From NCBI RefSeq assembly GCF_030505395.1, contig NZ_CP130044.1:2217001-2281000 (forward strand): a stretch of 64,000 nt of DNA, given 5' to 3'. Below the pieces are notes generated by a model. That model ran no database searches. It saw only the letters and a program-made list of their open reading frames with translations, and had not been told where the DNA came from. This document shows positions 1-8,015 of this stretch, in pieces. The position numbers and the translations under genes are program-made. The DNA is from Asticcacaulis sp. ZE23SCel15 (GTDB taxonomy: Bacteria > Pseudomonadota > Alphaproteobacteria > Caulobacterales > Caulobacteraceae). How positions within the stretch are numbered: the stretch's first letter is position 1; each line of letters starts with the position of its first letter.

Positions 1-1248
1 CATGATGACATTGAACAACTGCGGCAGTTCATCAAGGCTGGTCTTCCGAATAATCCGGCCGATGCGGGTCACGCGCTCGTCGCCAGCAGTCACTTGCTGA
101 GACGCGGTCGCATCTTCGGCATCGGTGCGCATGGAGCGGAATTTCCACACCATAATAGCTTCGTTATTAAAGCCGTGGCGGCGTTGACGGAAGAAGACCG
201 GGCCGGGGCTGTCCAGCTTAATCAGGGCGGCAATCACCACCATGATCGGTGCAAACACGATCAGGGCGGTCACCCCGATCAGCATATCCTGAATACGCTT
301 GTTGAAGGCACGCTTATCGTCCTCGGTAATGCCGGACACACGCGCCAAAGGCTGATCGGCCATGCGCGACAGAGCGGCTTCGCGGCCTTCGTCATTATGC
401 ATGTCAACCAGCAGCGACACTTCGTTGGGCAGGCTTTTGAGGCGGGTGATGATGTCCTTGACGCGCGCCTTGGCCGACGGATCAAGCGCCACCACGATCT
501 GATCGACATAGGGGGTGATCTTATGGCTGAGTAAGGCCTTGGTGTCGCCCAGCACCGGCACGCCCAGAACCGTATCCGGATTGCGCGCCAGCCGGTCGTC
601 GAAAATACCCAATATATTGACATCGCGCCGCGCCAGAGCCCCGTCAATCAGGCGCTGGGCGTGCTTGGTCGCGCCTACAATCACGATGTTCGGCGTCAGG
701 CGCCCTTGCCTACGCCAGCGCGCCACGGTGGTAAACCACAGCAGATGCAGCAGGCTGAAAAACGCCAGTGTCGCCGCCGCCCACATCTCAAGGGCCGGGG
801 GAAAGGCCGTGGCCCCGCTGATCAGACTGGTGACGGCAAAGCCAGCGATAGCCCCCATCCCGACGGAACCGGCGACCTTCATCAGCCGTTCCCACAGCTT
901 TTCGGTGCGGTTGAGGCGGTAAAGCCCGAACGCCGACAGGGTCATGGCGACCGTAATTGTGGCGCACAGAAACGGCAGGACATCACCGACCGGCAGCGCC
1001 AGTATCTGACCGGCAGAATGGGCACTGATGCCCAGAAATCCAAAGAAAACAAGGGCGCAGATATCAACCATACGGAACACATAGGCCGCCCAGTAGCCGC
1101 TCTTGCGTTCACGCAAAGACACCAGCCGCTGCGGGCGGAACGGCCCGCGCCGGACGTGCAGGGCTTCGGTCAGGCGGGCGCGTTGATCTGCCTGCGTCTG
1201 GCTTGGGCCCGCATTTGTCGCTTCAGGCCGAATAAGGTCGATAAGCAT
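1..1248 (-). CDS. Polyprenyl glycosylphosphotransferase (WcaJ/ExoY type), 3' end missing
   Basis: The frame is open from an ATG at 1248 to the window edge, giving 416 codons without a stop. It reads as a membrane sugar-phosphate transferase that loads the first sugar onto undecaprenyl phosphate for exopolysaccharide synthesis. The first half has about four hydrophobic segments (residues ~55-170), then a nucleotide-binding-like CoA-binding/Rossmann stretch beginning NIVIVGATKHAQRLIDGA. After a further membrane segment comes the catalytic domain with DSPGPVFFRQRRHG, KFRSMRTDAED and TRIGRIIRKTSLDELPQL, hallmarks of the bacterial sugar transferase family. The C-terminal remainder lies outside the window. 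The family call is secure; the exact sugar (glucose or galactose) cannot be read. Confidence 0.9.
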   Translation of the reverse strand, partial: MLIDLIRPEATNAGPSQTQADQRARLTEALHVRRGPFRPQRLVSLRERKSGYWAAYVFRMVDICALVFFGFLGISAHSAGQILALPVGDVLPFLCATITVAMTLSAFGLYRLNRTEKLWERLMKVAGSVGMGAIAGFAVTSLISGATAFPPALEMWAAATLAFFSLLHLLWFTTVARWRRQGRLTPNIVIVGATKHAQRLIDGALARRDVNILGIFDDRLARNPDTVLGVPVLGDTKALLSHKITPYVDQIVVALDPSAKARVKDIITRLKSLPNEVSLLVDMHNDEGREAALSRMADQPLARVSGITEDDKRAFNKRIQDMLIGVTALIVFAPIMVVIAALIKLDSPGPVFFRQRRHGFNNEAIMVWKFRSMRTDAEDATASQQVTAGDERVTRIGRIIRKTSLDELPQLFNVIM

Positions 1249-1488
1249 CTTGGGGCGAAACCATCACAAGCGTTTTTATTTTACACTACGAATACCATAC
1301 ATCCCTTATGGCGGCGTTAACGCACATGCGTCAGGGGAATTAATGCAATTTAAAGTTGATTTTGATCGTCTTCAGGATGCTGTGCCGGGGTTTTGAGCCC
1401 TAGCGATATAAAACTATAACGGCGACTTGTGTACAATTTATCGCAGGCCGTTGCCTTTTGGAAACGGACACGCTAAATCAGCCATAAC
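1249..1488. other. AT-rich intergenic region between glycosyltransferase and tRNA-Ser
   Basis: This stretch separates the divergent glycosylphosphotransferase and tRNA gene. It presumably carries both promoters. I see no convincing open frame or strong inverted repeat in it. Confidence 0.5.
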
Positions 1489-1580
1489 GGAGACGTGGCC
1501 GAGTGGCTGAAGGCAACGGTTTGCTAAATCGTCGTACCCTGTAAGGGGTACCCAGGGTTCGAATCCCTGCGTCTCCGCCA
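1489..1580 (+). tRNA. tRNA-Ser (anticodon GCT)
   Basis: The sequence folds as a class II tRNA. The acceptor arm pairs GGAGACG (1489-1495) with CGTCTCC (1570-1576), the anticodon loop TTGCTAA has GCT at 1523-1525, there is a long variable arm (GTACCCTGTAAGGGGTAC) and a T-arm with GGTTCGAATCC. A 3' CCA is encoded at 1578-1580. It reads AGC/AGU serine codons. The long variable arm and the GCT anticodon agree on serine. Confidence 0.97.
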
Positions 1581-1878
1581 TTTCCCGCATTATGTATTTG
1601 ATTTTATTAAGTTTTAGAATTTTTAATTGCTTAACCCAAGCGGTTTTGGCGGTTTGAGACGGATAAAAGCGGACACTTCTTGCTTTCGGTGTGCTGTTGA
1701 CGCAACGCTTTTTAAGGCTGGTTTTGGTTTGGAGTCACGTCTGCTCTCTATGCAGAGAGGCCAGTTTCCAGAAATCTGATAAGGTCGGCGCGCATGATGA
1801 GGTCATCCCCTTGGGGCTGCGCTGGCACGCTACTCTGGCGGAGCGTTATCTGGCCGCCTGATCTATATAGGCCAGTTT
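1581..1878. other. Intergenic region downstream of tRNA-Ser, possible coding remnant
   Basis: About 300 bases lie between the tRNA and the copper operon. On the + strand a frame without a good start stays open from about 1668 to a TGA at 1860-1862. Its tail (GLRWHATLAERYLAA) looks protein-like, so it may be the stump of a lost gene. No ribosome-binding site or known domain is visible. No integrase or direct repeat of the tRNA 3' end is present in the window. Confidence 0.3.
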
Positions 1879-2811
1879 TTACAGTGCTGATATCGGTTCC
1901 AGCATGCCCAAAATCGCTACAATAACCAGCACCGCCATGCCCGCCGCAGTTTCCAAAATCAAACTATGGCGCAGGGCTTTGAGGGCATCATCGACATAGC
2001 CGGACTGGGCATGGTCAAGGCTGCCTTCAAACTGTGGCGTCAGTTGAAAACGGTTGAGTGCGGCCAGAACCAGCATCCCGATAAAGATGGCTAACTTGGC
2101 CAATAACCACAGACCATAGGGCGAGGTGGTGATCAGTGACAGGCGGTCAAGTCCTATCAGGAACAGGCTGTTGATCACGCCACTGAGAACTAAAACCGCC
2201 ACTAAGGCTGTGCCCATGCCGGAAAAACCATACAGGGCTTCGTAAAGCGCCTTTTGATGGTGAGCGGGTTGTGTGTTGGTGGTCAGCAGCAAGATCAGAA
2301 ACGCCATCAGTGCCCCGATCCACAAAGCGGCAGCCAACAAATGGGCGATATCGCTGATCAGATGGATCATGGCCCCACGACCTTCGGTGGCCGCACCATG
2401 GCCGGTCCAGGCAAAGCTAATCATGATCAATGCGCCTGTGACGGCACTAACCCACCATAAACGCTGGGCGGCGGGGAGGGTAAACAGGCAAATCAGTAAG
2501 AACAGACCAAGGCCGATGCGCGCGCCTATCCCGGCTCCCCAGGAAGTGCCGGTTAAGACGATATCAATGGCGGCCCAATCCAGTTGCGACAGGGACACAC
2601 CGTTCATCATCGCCGCTTGCGAGGCAAGGGACAGGGCGGCCCCTATCAACAGTATTATTGCGCAAGCACGCAGGAATGGACGTGGCCAGCCCAGACGGCT
2701 GGCGGCGGCATCGCCCTGTTTAGGCAGGAAAGCGATGAAAAACACCGCCGTGCCAAACAGGCCGCTGGCCGCGGCATATTGCAGAAACCGTGCAAGACTG
2801 GCCAATTCCAT
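1879..2811 (-). CDS. copD: Copper resistance protein CopD (inner membrane)
   Basis: A 310-residue polytopic protein with about eight hydrophobic segments throughout, typical in length for CopD/PcoD. In the family CopD works with periplasmic CopC in copper movement across the inner membrane. Conserved-looking His positions include SWTGHGAATEGRG and ISDIAHLLAAALWIGAL. It starts 10 bases after the copC stop and is the last gene of the cop operon, so it is translationally close to copC. Confidence 0.9.
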   Translation of the reverse strand: MELASLARFLQYAAASGLFGTAVFFIAFLPKQGDAAASRLGWPRPFLRACAIILLIGAALSLASQAAMMNGVSLSQLDWAAIDIVLTGTSWGAGIGARIGLGLFLLICLFTLPAAQRLWWVSAVTGALIMISFAWTGHGAATEGRGAMIHLISDIAHLLAAALWIGALMAFLILLLTTNTQPAHHQKALYEALYGFSGMGTALVAVLVLSGVINSLFLIGLDRLSLITTSPYGLWLLAKLAIFIGMLVLAALNRFQLTPQFEGSLDHAQSGYVDDALKALRHSLILETAAGMAVLVIVAILGMLEPISAL

Positions 2812-2821
2812 TATCGTTGAC

Positions 2822-3184
2822 CTATTTCACGGTGAAGGTGAACTCGCCGGTGACCCGGTGGCCATCGGACGTGACCGCGTGCCAGTTGACCTTATAAAGG
2901 CCGGGGGCCAGTGGTGCCTTGGGCTTGGCCGTCATCATCATGCCGCTGGAATCCACGGTCGGCGTGACATCAACCTTGGTGCCATCGGCGGTCGTGACGT
3001 CAAAGCTCGACAGCTTGGCGGCCATCTTTTCATTGAAGTGCAGCATGATGGTCTTGGGTGAAGGCCCTGTTGACCCCGTCGCCGGCATTGCGGTTTGCAA
3101 CTTGGCGTGGGCCAAAGCCTGCGTCGAAACGGTAGCGGCGACCATCAGGGTGGCGGCCGCGATCAGGTTCATCAACTTTTTCAT
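2822..3184 (-). CDS. copC: Periplasmic copper-binding protein CopC
   Basis: A 120-residue protein with a Sec signal peptide (MKKLMNLIAAATLMVAATVSTQALA), so the mature protein begins HAKLQTAMPA. The N-terminal His of mature CopC is a known Cu(II) ligand, and this is preserved. The mature domain ends with the family signature GLYKVNWHAVTSDGHRVTGEF, which has two further His. It lies between copB and copD, and the signal peptide places it in the periplasm. Confidence 0.95.
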   Translation of the reverse strand: MKKLMNLIAAATLMVAATVSTQALAHAKLQTAMPATGSTGPSPKTIMLHFNEKMAAKLSSFDVTTADGTKVDVTPTVDSSGMMMTAKPKAPLAPGLYKVNWHAVTSDGHRVTGEFTFTVK

Positions 3185-3208
3185 AGAGATATCCTTTCAA
3201 TTCAAAAA

Positions 3209-3925
3209 TTAAAACAGCCAGCGAATGCCGACATTAAGAGAGAGGGTTTCAGACTTTTCGCCCTCAGCGCGGGCAAACTCAGCGGTGTCGCCAAATTTGC
3301 GCTCGTAACGAAGGTCGACATAGGGCGCAAAACGGCGGCTGAATTCGTACCGGGTTTGCAGACCGATTTCGGCTGACGTCAGGCCGGAGCCCAGACCGAT
3401 CAGGGCATCCTCTTTGGCGTTAAGATTGACCTCGGCATAGGGCTGCATAATCAGGCGATTGGTCAGCAGCCATTCGTTTTCCTGACGCAGACGCGCGCTG
3501 ACCGCGCCATCGTCCCGAACGAACAAATGGGCGCCGGTTTCAAAGAAATAGGGAGCGAGGCCTTCAACGCCTGCCGTAAGGTAAGTATGGCCCTTGGGTT
3601 CGGCATCATACCTTAAGCCGACCTGTGCATCCCAGAAGGTGGCGACATTGCGGCTGTAGAGGCCCCAGACTTCGGCCTTTTCAAGATCGCCGTCGGTGAG
3701 TTCCCCTTCGCTGATCAGTTTCAGCTTATGGGTATCGCCGCCGAACCAGGCGTCTACGTCCCACGACGCAGTATCCGTATTTTTAGTGCGCCCAAAATCC
3801 GTTTCCAGTTTGACCGCATGATAGGTCGCGCCCACATGATCGTGGGTGGCGTTTTCTGCGGCATTACTGAGGCCGGGCAGGGCCATCAGGGCCGCGGCCA
3901 TCAGGGTTTTAGTTATGATGGTCAT
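3209..3925 (-). CDS. copB: Copper resistance protein CopB (outer-membrane)
   Basis: A 238-residue protein with a signal peptide (to about residue 22, SNA|AENATHDH) followed by a beta-strand-rich body and a C-terminal aromatic residue (IRWLF), as in CopB/PcoB outer-membrane proteins. It is shorter than many CopB proteins because the Met/His-rich N-terminal extension is nearly absent; only THDH remains. The ATG overlaps the end of copA by 17 bases, indicating translational coupling. Confidence 0.9.
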   Translation of the reverse strand: MTIITKTLMAAALMALPGLSNAAENATHDHVGATYHAVKLETDFGRTKNTDTASWDVDAWFGGDTHKLKLISEGELTDGDLEKAEVWGLYSRNVATFWDAQVGLRYDAEPKGHTYLTAGVEGLAPYFFETGAHLFVRDDGAVSARLRQENEWLLTNRLIMQPYAEVNLNAKEDALIGLGSGLTSAEIGLQTRYEFSRRFAPYVDLRYERKFGDTAEFARAEGEKSETLSLNVGIRWLF

Positions 3926-5552
3926 GGCCAGCCTCCTTATGAGGAGACGCTTCGGGTGATGCGATGGGCACCCCCTGTTTATGGACGATAAAGCTGGTCA
4001 TCATGCCCGACGACATGTGGTAAAGCAGGTGACAATGCAGCGGCCAGTTGCCGACCTCATTAGCGGTCAACAGCACCGAAGCGCTTTGCCCCGGTGGGAC
4101 GATCAGGGTATGCTTATTGGGCAGAGAGCCCATCGACTGACCGTTTTCCAATTGCACGAACATGCCGTGCAGGTGGACGGGATGGGCCATCATGGTTTCG
4201 TTGATGTAGATGATGCGCACCCGCTCATTGAAGGTGGTCTCAATACCATCCTTCGGATCAAAGGTCTTGCCGTTGATCGTCCAGATATAGCGCTCCATAT
4301 TGCCGCCCAATCGCACGGTGATTTCGCGGGTAGGTTCGCGGGTATCGGTCTGAGGTGTCAGGCTTTCCAGATCACTGTAACTCAATACCTTAGTGCCTTC
4401 AGGTGCGCCCGTTTGTGCCCAGCCGCTATCGGCCATGTCAGACATGTCCATGTCTGGATCATCGCGCATCATTATTTCCATGTTCATGTCTGACATGGTC
4501 AGGGTAGCGCGCGGACGTTGAGCCGGGATATCGCCACGCAGTCCTTCGCGCGGAGCGAGGGTGCCCAGGGCAAAGCCTTCACGGTCAAGGGACTCGGCTG
4601 CAATGGTATAGGCCTTATCATCCTTGGGCTCGACAATTACGTCATAGGTTTCGGCATTGCCAAAGCGGAACTCGTCGACCTCGACCGGCACGACGGGCTG
4701 GCCATCAGCCGCGACGACCGTCATCTTTAGCCCCGGAATACGTATATCGTACATGGTCATGGCCGAAGCATTGATGAAGCGCAGTCGTACCTTTTCGCCG
4801 GGGGTAAACATCCCAGTCCAGTTCTGATCATTGGTCATGCCATTGACCAGAAAATGATAGCCGGTGACGTCGGACAGGTCAGATGGCAACATGCGCATCT
4901 TGCCCCACTCACCGGAGGTTTTCAGCGCTTTGGAAAATCCCTGCCGGCGGACATCGTTGAAAAAATCACCGACCGTGCGGCGCTTGTATTGATAATAATC
5001 TGAGGATTTTTTGAGGTTGCCGAGAATTTGATCGGCCGTTTCACGATTAAAATCCGACAGCAATACGACATAATCGCGGTCAGCTTTAATAGGCTCCGGT
5101 ATCTTTGGATCAATAACAATGCCCGCATAAAGGCCTTCCTGTTCCTGCCCCATGGTGTGCGCGTGATACCAGTAGGTGCCGGATTGACGAATAGGGAAGC
5201 GGTAGGTGAAGGTTTCACCGGGCTGAATGCCTTTAAAGCCATTATAGCCGGGCGCGCCGTCCATCAGGCCGGGCAGCAGAACGCCGTGCCAGTGCACAGA
5301 GGTCGCTTCACGCTTCATGGCGTTTTTGACGTGGATGACCGCGTCATCGCCCTCGCTAAAGCGCAGCACCGGCCCCGGAATAGTGCCGTTGACGGTAATC
5401 TTACTCAGCTTTTCACCGGTGATGGTGACATCCTGACGGTCGATCGTCAGGGTATATTCGCGGGTTTCAGCGGTGGCAATGACGGGCATAAGCGCCAGCC
5501 CCCACAGCCCCATGTTCCATAAACAAAGGCCCGCAATAATTGCGTGTTTCAT
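3909..5552 (-). CDS. copA: Multicopper oxidase CopA (periplasmic copper resistance)
   Basis: A 547-residue multicopper oxidase that probably oxidises Cu(I) in the periplasm. All four copper-ligand motifs are visible: HWHGVLLPG, WYHAHTMGQ, HPVHLHGMF and the C-terminal HCHLLYHMSSGM. A Met-rich insert (MSDMNMEIMMRDDPDMDMSDM) lies between the second and third, as in PcoA. I chose the ATG at 5552 because it begins a signal peptide (MKHAIIAGLCLWNMGLWGLALM); the longer frame back to 5708 adds 52 residues with no family character. Oddly, the N-terminus has no twin-arginine motif, although CopA-type oxidases are usually Tat-exported. Confidence 0.93.
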   Translation of the reverse strand: MKHAIIAGLCLWNMGLWGLALMPVIATAETREYTLTIDRQDVTITGEKLSKITVNGTIPGPVLRFSEGDDAVIHVKNAMKREATSVHWHGVLLPGLMDGAPGYNGFKGIQPGETFTYRFPIRQSGTYWYHAHTMGQEQEGLYAGIVIDPKIPEPIKADRDYVVLLSDFNRETADQILGNLKKSSDYYQYKRRTVGDFFNDVRRQGFSKALKTSGEWGKMRMLPSDLSDVTGYHFLVNGMTNDQNWTGMFTPGEKVRLRFINASAMTMYDIRIPGLKMTVVAADGQPVVPVEVDEFRFGNAETYDVIVEPKDDKAYTIAAESLDREGFALGTLAPREGLRGDIPAQRPRATLTMSDMNMEIMMRDDPDMDMSDMADSGWAQTGAPEGTKVLSYSDLESLTPQTDTREPTREITVRLGGNMERYIWTINGKTFDPKDGIETTFNERVRIIYINETMMAHPVHLHGMFVQLENGQSMGSLPNKHTLIVPPGQSASVLLTANEVGNWPLHCHLLYHMSSGMMTSFIVHKQGVPIASPEASPHKEAGHDHHN

Positions 5553-6003
5553 ATGATGATTCCAGAAAACAGATAGGTTTGCCGCCTGTAAGGGACGGCT
5601 TGCAATCGATAGAGTTCTGGTCAGGATCTGGGGGGCGCTCCAGAGCATCCACCATGCGACCGCGGACATGTGAGTTGTCGCGGTGTGGCAAAGACAGGGG
5701 GTTCGCATAAATCATCGGTGACTTACCCAGCAGGGGTGATCCCATAAGACCGGTTGTCGCCGGGCAGTGGGTGAGAGCGCAATCGCAGGAATTGGCGCAG
5801 TCAGATGATGATTGGGAAGACGACGACTTAGCTGGAGCGTGCGTTTTCATCGACGCAGCGTCCATGTCATGGCACGGGGAGGTGGCCTCAGTTGCGTGAT
5901 GAACCATTTCGATAGGAGCGGGGGTATGCGCATGCGTCGTCGATGACATGGCCACGAAGGCGAACATCACCAAGGTCAACAAACCGGATAGACGCTTTAG
6001 CAT
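5467..6003 (-). CDS. Cys/His-rich secreted protein preceding copA
   Basis: A 178-residue frame starts with a signal peptide (MLKRLSGLLTLVMFAFVAMSSTTHA). A short His/Met/Cys-rich segment follows, with TSPCHDMDAASMKTH and DCANSCDCALTHCPA, which would suit copper binding. Similar small leader genes (CopL-like/DUF2946-like) commonly precede copA. The family-like part ends at ALERPPDPDQN (about residue 125); the remaining 50 residues overlap the first 86 bases of copA in another frame and may be spurious read-through. It is probably the first gene of the cop operon. The function is inferred from composition and position. Confidence 0.65.
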   Translation of the reverse strand: MLKRLSGLLTLVMFAFVAMSSTTHAHTPAPIEMVHHATEATSPCHDMDAASMKTHAPAKSSSSQSSSDCANSCDCALTHCPATTGLMGSPLLGKSPMIYANPLSLPHRDNSHVRGRMVDALERPPDPDQNSIDCKPSLTGGKPICFLESSYETRNYCGPLFMEHGAVGAGAYARHCHR

Positions 6004-6109
6004 GGTTTATATTAGGCCCACTATGCTGTCTTGCAAACCTGTATTTAAACGCACAGACAGCATATTCGGTTTATTGCAGGTTCTTATACAGTCATCCCTG
6101 CGAAAAGGT

Positions 6110-6463
6110 TCAGGCGATAACCCAGATTTTGCGCACGGTTTCAATCGTCCGCCATGTGCCGGTGTACCCTGGCTTCATGATGAAATAATCGCCGGCACGG
6201 TAAGTGATAGGCTCATGGTCGTCTTCGGTGATCTCCGCCACGCCTGACAATATGGCGCAAAATTCCCAGGCCTCCCCCTTGATTGAGCGGTTGGTGCCGG
6301 GGGTTGACTTGAATATTCCAGCACGCACGGCCCCGTCTTTGGCACTGTCGATATCCCAGTTTCGACAAATAATGTCGCCTTCGATCACCCGATCGGCCGG
6401 CGGCGTATATTCACGCGGTTCACCCAGATTGTCGAGATTGAAGGTAATAAGGCGTCGGGTCAT
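6110..6463 (-). CDS. Small cupin-domain protein (cupin_3/DUF861-like)
   Basis: A 117-residue single-domain cupin. The core reads GEAWEFCAILSGVAEITED then YRAGDYFIMKPGYTGTW, matching the EutQ/DUF861 type of beta-barrel used as sugar- or amino-acid-related enzymes or sensors of unknown substrate. I place the start at 6463 because GGAG stands 8 bases upstream and the cupin begins there. The frame is open back to 6667, where a strong AGGAGG precedes an ATG, but the extra 68 residues look non-coding. It may be independent of the cop operon, from whose first gene it is 106 bases away. Confidence 0.75.
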   Translation of the reverse strand: MTRRLITFNLDNLGEPREYTPPADRVIEGDIICRNWDIDSAKDGAVRAGIFKSTPGTNRSIKGEAWEFCAILSGVAEITEDDHEPITYRAGDYFIMKPGYTGTWRTIETVRKIWVIA

Positions 6464-6811
6464 GGGCACGGCTCCGGTCACACTCTGATGTTGCTCGCTT
6501 CTATAAGTCGGTGGGGGCGGCATTGGCTTTTGAAAACAGGGCGTCTTCGGCATAAGCTTCTGTATTGGCCATTTTTTGTCGTTCCAGTACCGTTTCCGAC
6601 CTCCCATGCTGACAGCAGGGTGCATTATCGGCTTCAGATGTGGCGACAGCTTATGCTCGTGTGACATTGTCGCCTCCTACTCGTGATCCTTGAGAAGAGC
6701 CATGATCTCGGCAAGTTGCTTGTCATGCGTCGTAGTCTTTATGGCGCTGCGGTCTCCATGATTTTACTTAAGGCGGTGGCTTTGGTGATTATGGCCGCCG
6801 GTATGACTTCA
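6464..6811 (-). other. Patch of broken coding frames (probable gene remnants)
   Basis: On the minus strand several short, codon-like stretches sit in different frames. One reads SGLFVEVIPAAIITKATALS and ends at a TAA near 6738; one reads TTHDKQLAEIMALLKDHE and ends at a TAG about 6683. After a perfect AGGAGG and an ATG at 6667 comes MSHEHK, and a shifted frame continues with APCCQHGRSETVLERQKMAN and ends at a TAG near 6494. The pattern suggests one or two small genes broken by indels, possibly metal-related given Cys and His. I cannot name a family. Confidence 0.35.
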
Positions 6812-6846
6812 ACGAAAAGACCGCTTTGTCACAGGGACAAAGCGGT
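6812..6846 (-). terminator. Intrinsic terminator of the pectinesterase gene
   Basis: An 11-bp perfect stem pairs 6820-6830 (ACCGCTTTGTC) with 6836-6846 around a five-base loop. On the minus strand it is followed by CTTTTCG. It lies about 43 bases past the pectinesterase stop. Confidence 0.75.
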
Positions 6847-6888
6847 TGAGTTTGGACGCATCAACGGGGAAGAAGCGTCGGATCGTGA

Positions 6889-8004
6889 TTAAGGGGCGGA
6901 TGCTTCGGGCCAGCCAGGGGACAGGTGGCGGCGCACGGCTTTGATATCCAGCGCGTCTTTCCAGGTGATACCAATATCGCGGTGGGCCGCACCGGGGCCT
7001 GTGGAGCCGGTTTCAAAAAAGCGTGAGTTTTGGGGGTGGAAAATGGCAGTTTTGGTGCCGTCGCGGGCGGTGCCATTCATGCTGGTCCAGTGGTCGGGAT
7101 GGATGTGCGCGTCCATAACGCAGTCAATGAACGAAGCCTGTCCAACGGCATACGGATCGGCGTAGCGGCCATCGGCAAAGGTGGTGGTCGGATGCCATGG
7201 GCGACCAAGGGCTACCGAATGATCGGGGACACCGGCTTCACGGGTAAGCTTTGAGCGATAGACCACAATCCCGACCGGCTGGCTAAGGGGCGTAGAGGGG
7301 GCCAGCAGATAGGAATGAAACTCACCGGGCGCTATGGCCACAGCGCGGTTGCGCGTGCGGATTTCGCTGTCTTCGATCAGAACCTGACCATTGCCGAAAA
7401 TGAAGTCGATATTACCAGAGATCAGGCTGTCGCGGATCACGGCGCGCTTGCCATTGGCAAACAGGGTGTCCTGATAGCCGATGAGGGCCGCGTCACGGAT
7501 CAGCACCCGGTCGCTGTCGATATCGAGCAGAACGGCGACGCCTTGGGAATTGGAAATCTTCTTCGGTTCGGCATCGGGCAGGGCGTCGTTGGTCAGATAA
7601 TCGAAGGTGTTCTCTACTGTGATACCTTCGACCGTAACCTGATCGGCATTGATAGTTAAGGTGGCAGAACCCGGCGTGCCCCAGTTGCGGCGGTGATATT
7701 TGCCTGCGGTCTCGGCCACAGCATCGTAATGCAGGCGGGTGTGAACGGGGCCAGCGCCTATGAGGCGGATTTTATGGCGGCTGATCGTGACTTTTTCATA
7801 GTAATCGCCCGCCGCGACCTTGATGGTAATCCACTGATCGCTGGTATCGGCCTTGGCGGTATCCAGTGCGGATTGCAGGCGGGTAAAGCAGTGCTTTTGA
7901 TCCCCGCAAGACGGGCTAACGGTATAGTGCGTATCGGCCATCGCCGGAGCGGCAAAAGCCAGAGCTGCCAGAAAGGGGATAAGGCGGGCGGTGCGTCGCG
8001 ACAT
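6889..8004 (-). CDS. Secreted pectinesterase (carbohydrate esterase family 8)
   Basis: A 371-residue protein with a signal peptide (cleavage near AMADTHYT) and a right-handed beta-helix body. It removes methyl esters from homogalacturonan. The CE8 signature residues are present: GYQDTLF (176-182; Gln and Asp), SGNIDFIFG (196-204, Asp200) and LGRPW (266-270, Arg and Trp). It follows an esterase by 11 bases and ends with a terminator, so the two form the end of a pectin-degradation unit whose TBDR is upstream on the same strand. Confidence 0.95.
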   Translation of the reverse strand: MSRRTARLIPFLAALAFAAPAMADTHYTVSPSCGDQKHCFTRLQSALDTAKADTSDQWITIKVAAGDYYEKVTISRHKIRLIGAGPVHTRLHYDAVAETAGKYHRRNWGTPGSATLTINADQVTVEGITVENTFDYLTNDALPDAEPKKISNSQGVAVLLDIDSDRVLIRDAALIGYQDTLFANGKRAVIRDSLISGNIDFIFGNGQVLIEDSEIRTRNRAVAIAPGEFHSYLLAPSTPLSQPVGIVVYRSKLTREAGVPDHSVALGRPWHPTTTFADGRYADPYAVGQASFIDCVMDAHIHPDHWTSMNGTARDGTKTAIFHPQNSRFFETGSTGPGAAHRDIGITWKDALDIKAVRRHLSPGWPEASAP

Positions 8005-8015
8005 AGTATAAAGCC

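Noticed and set aside
1489-1580. tRNA-Ser as an integration site for a mobile element
   Set aside because: No integrase and no repeated copy of the tRNA 3' end were found in the window; the following copper genes match their neighbours in style.
1668-1862. Open frame after tRNA-Ser ending GLRWHATLAERYLAA
   Set aside because: No start codon with a ribosome-binding site and no recognisable family; kept only as a possible remnant.
6464-6667. N-terminal extension of the cupin to 6667
   Set aside because: Despite a strong AGGAGG the added residues are Pro/Lys/Met-rich with no cupin character, and a second start at 6463 has its own GGAG.
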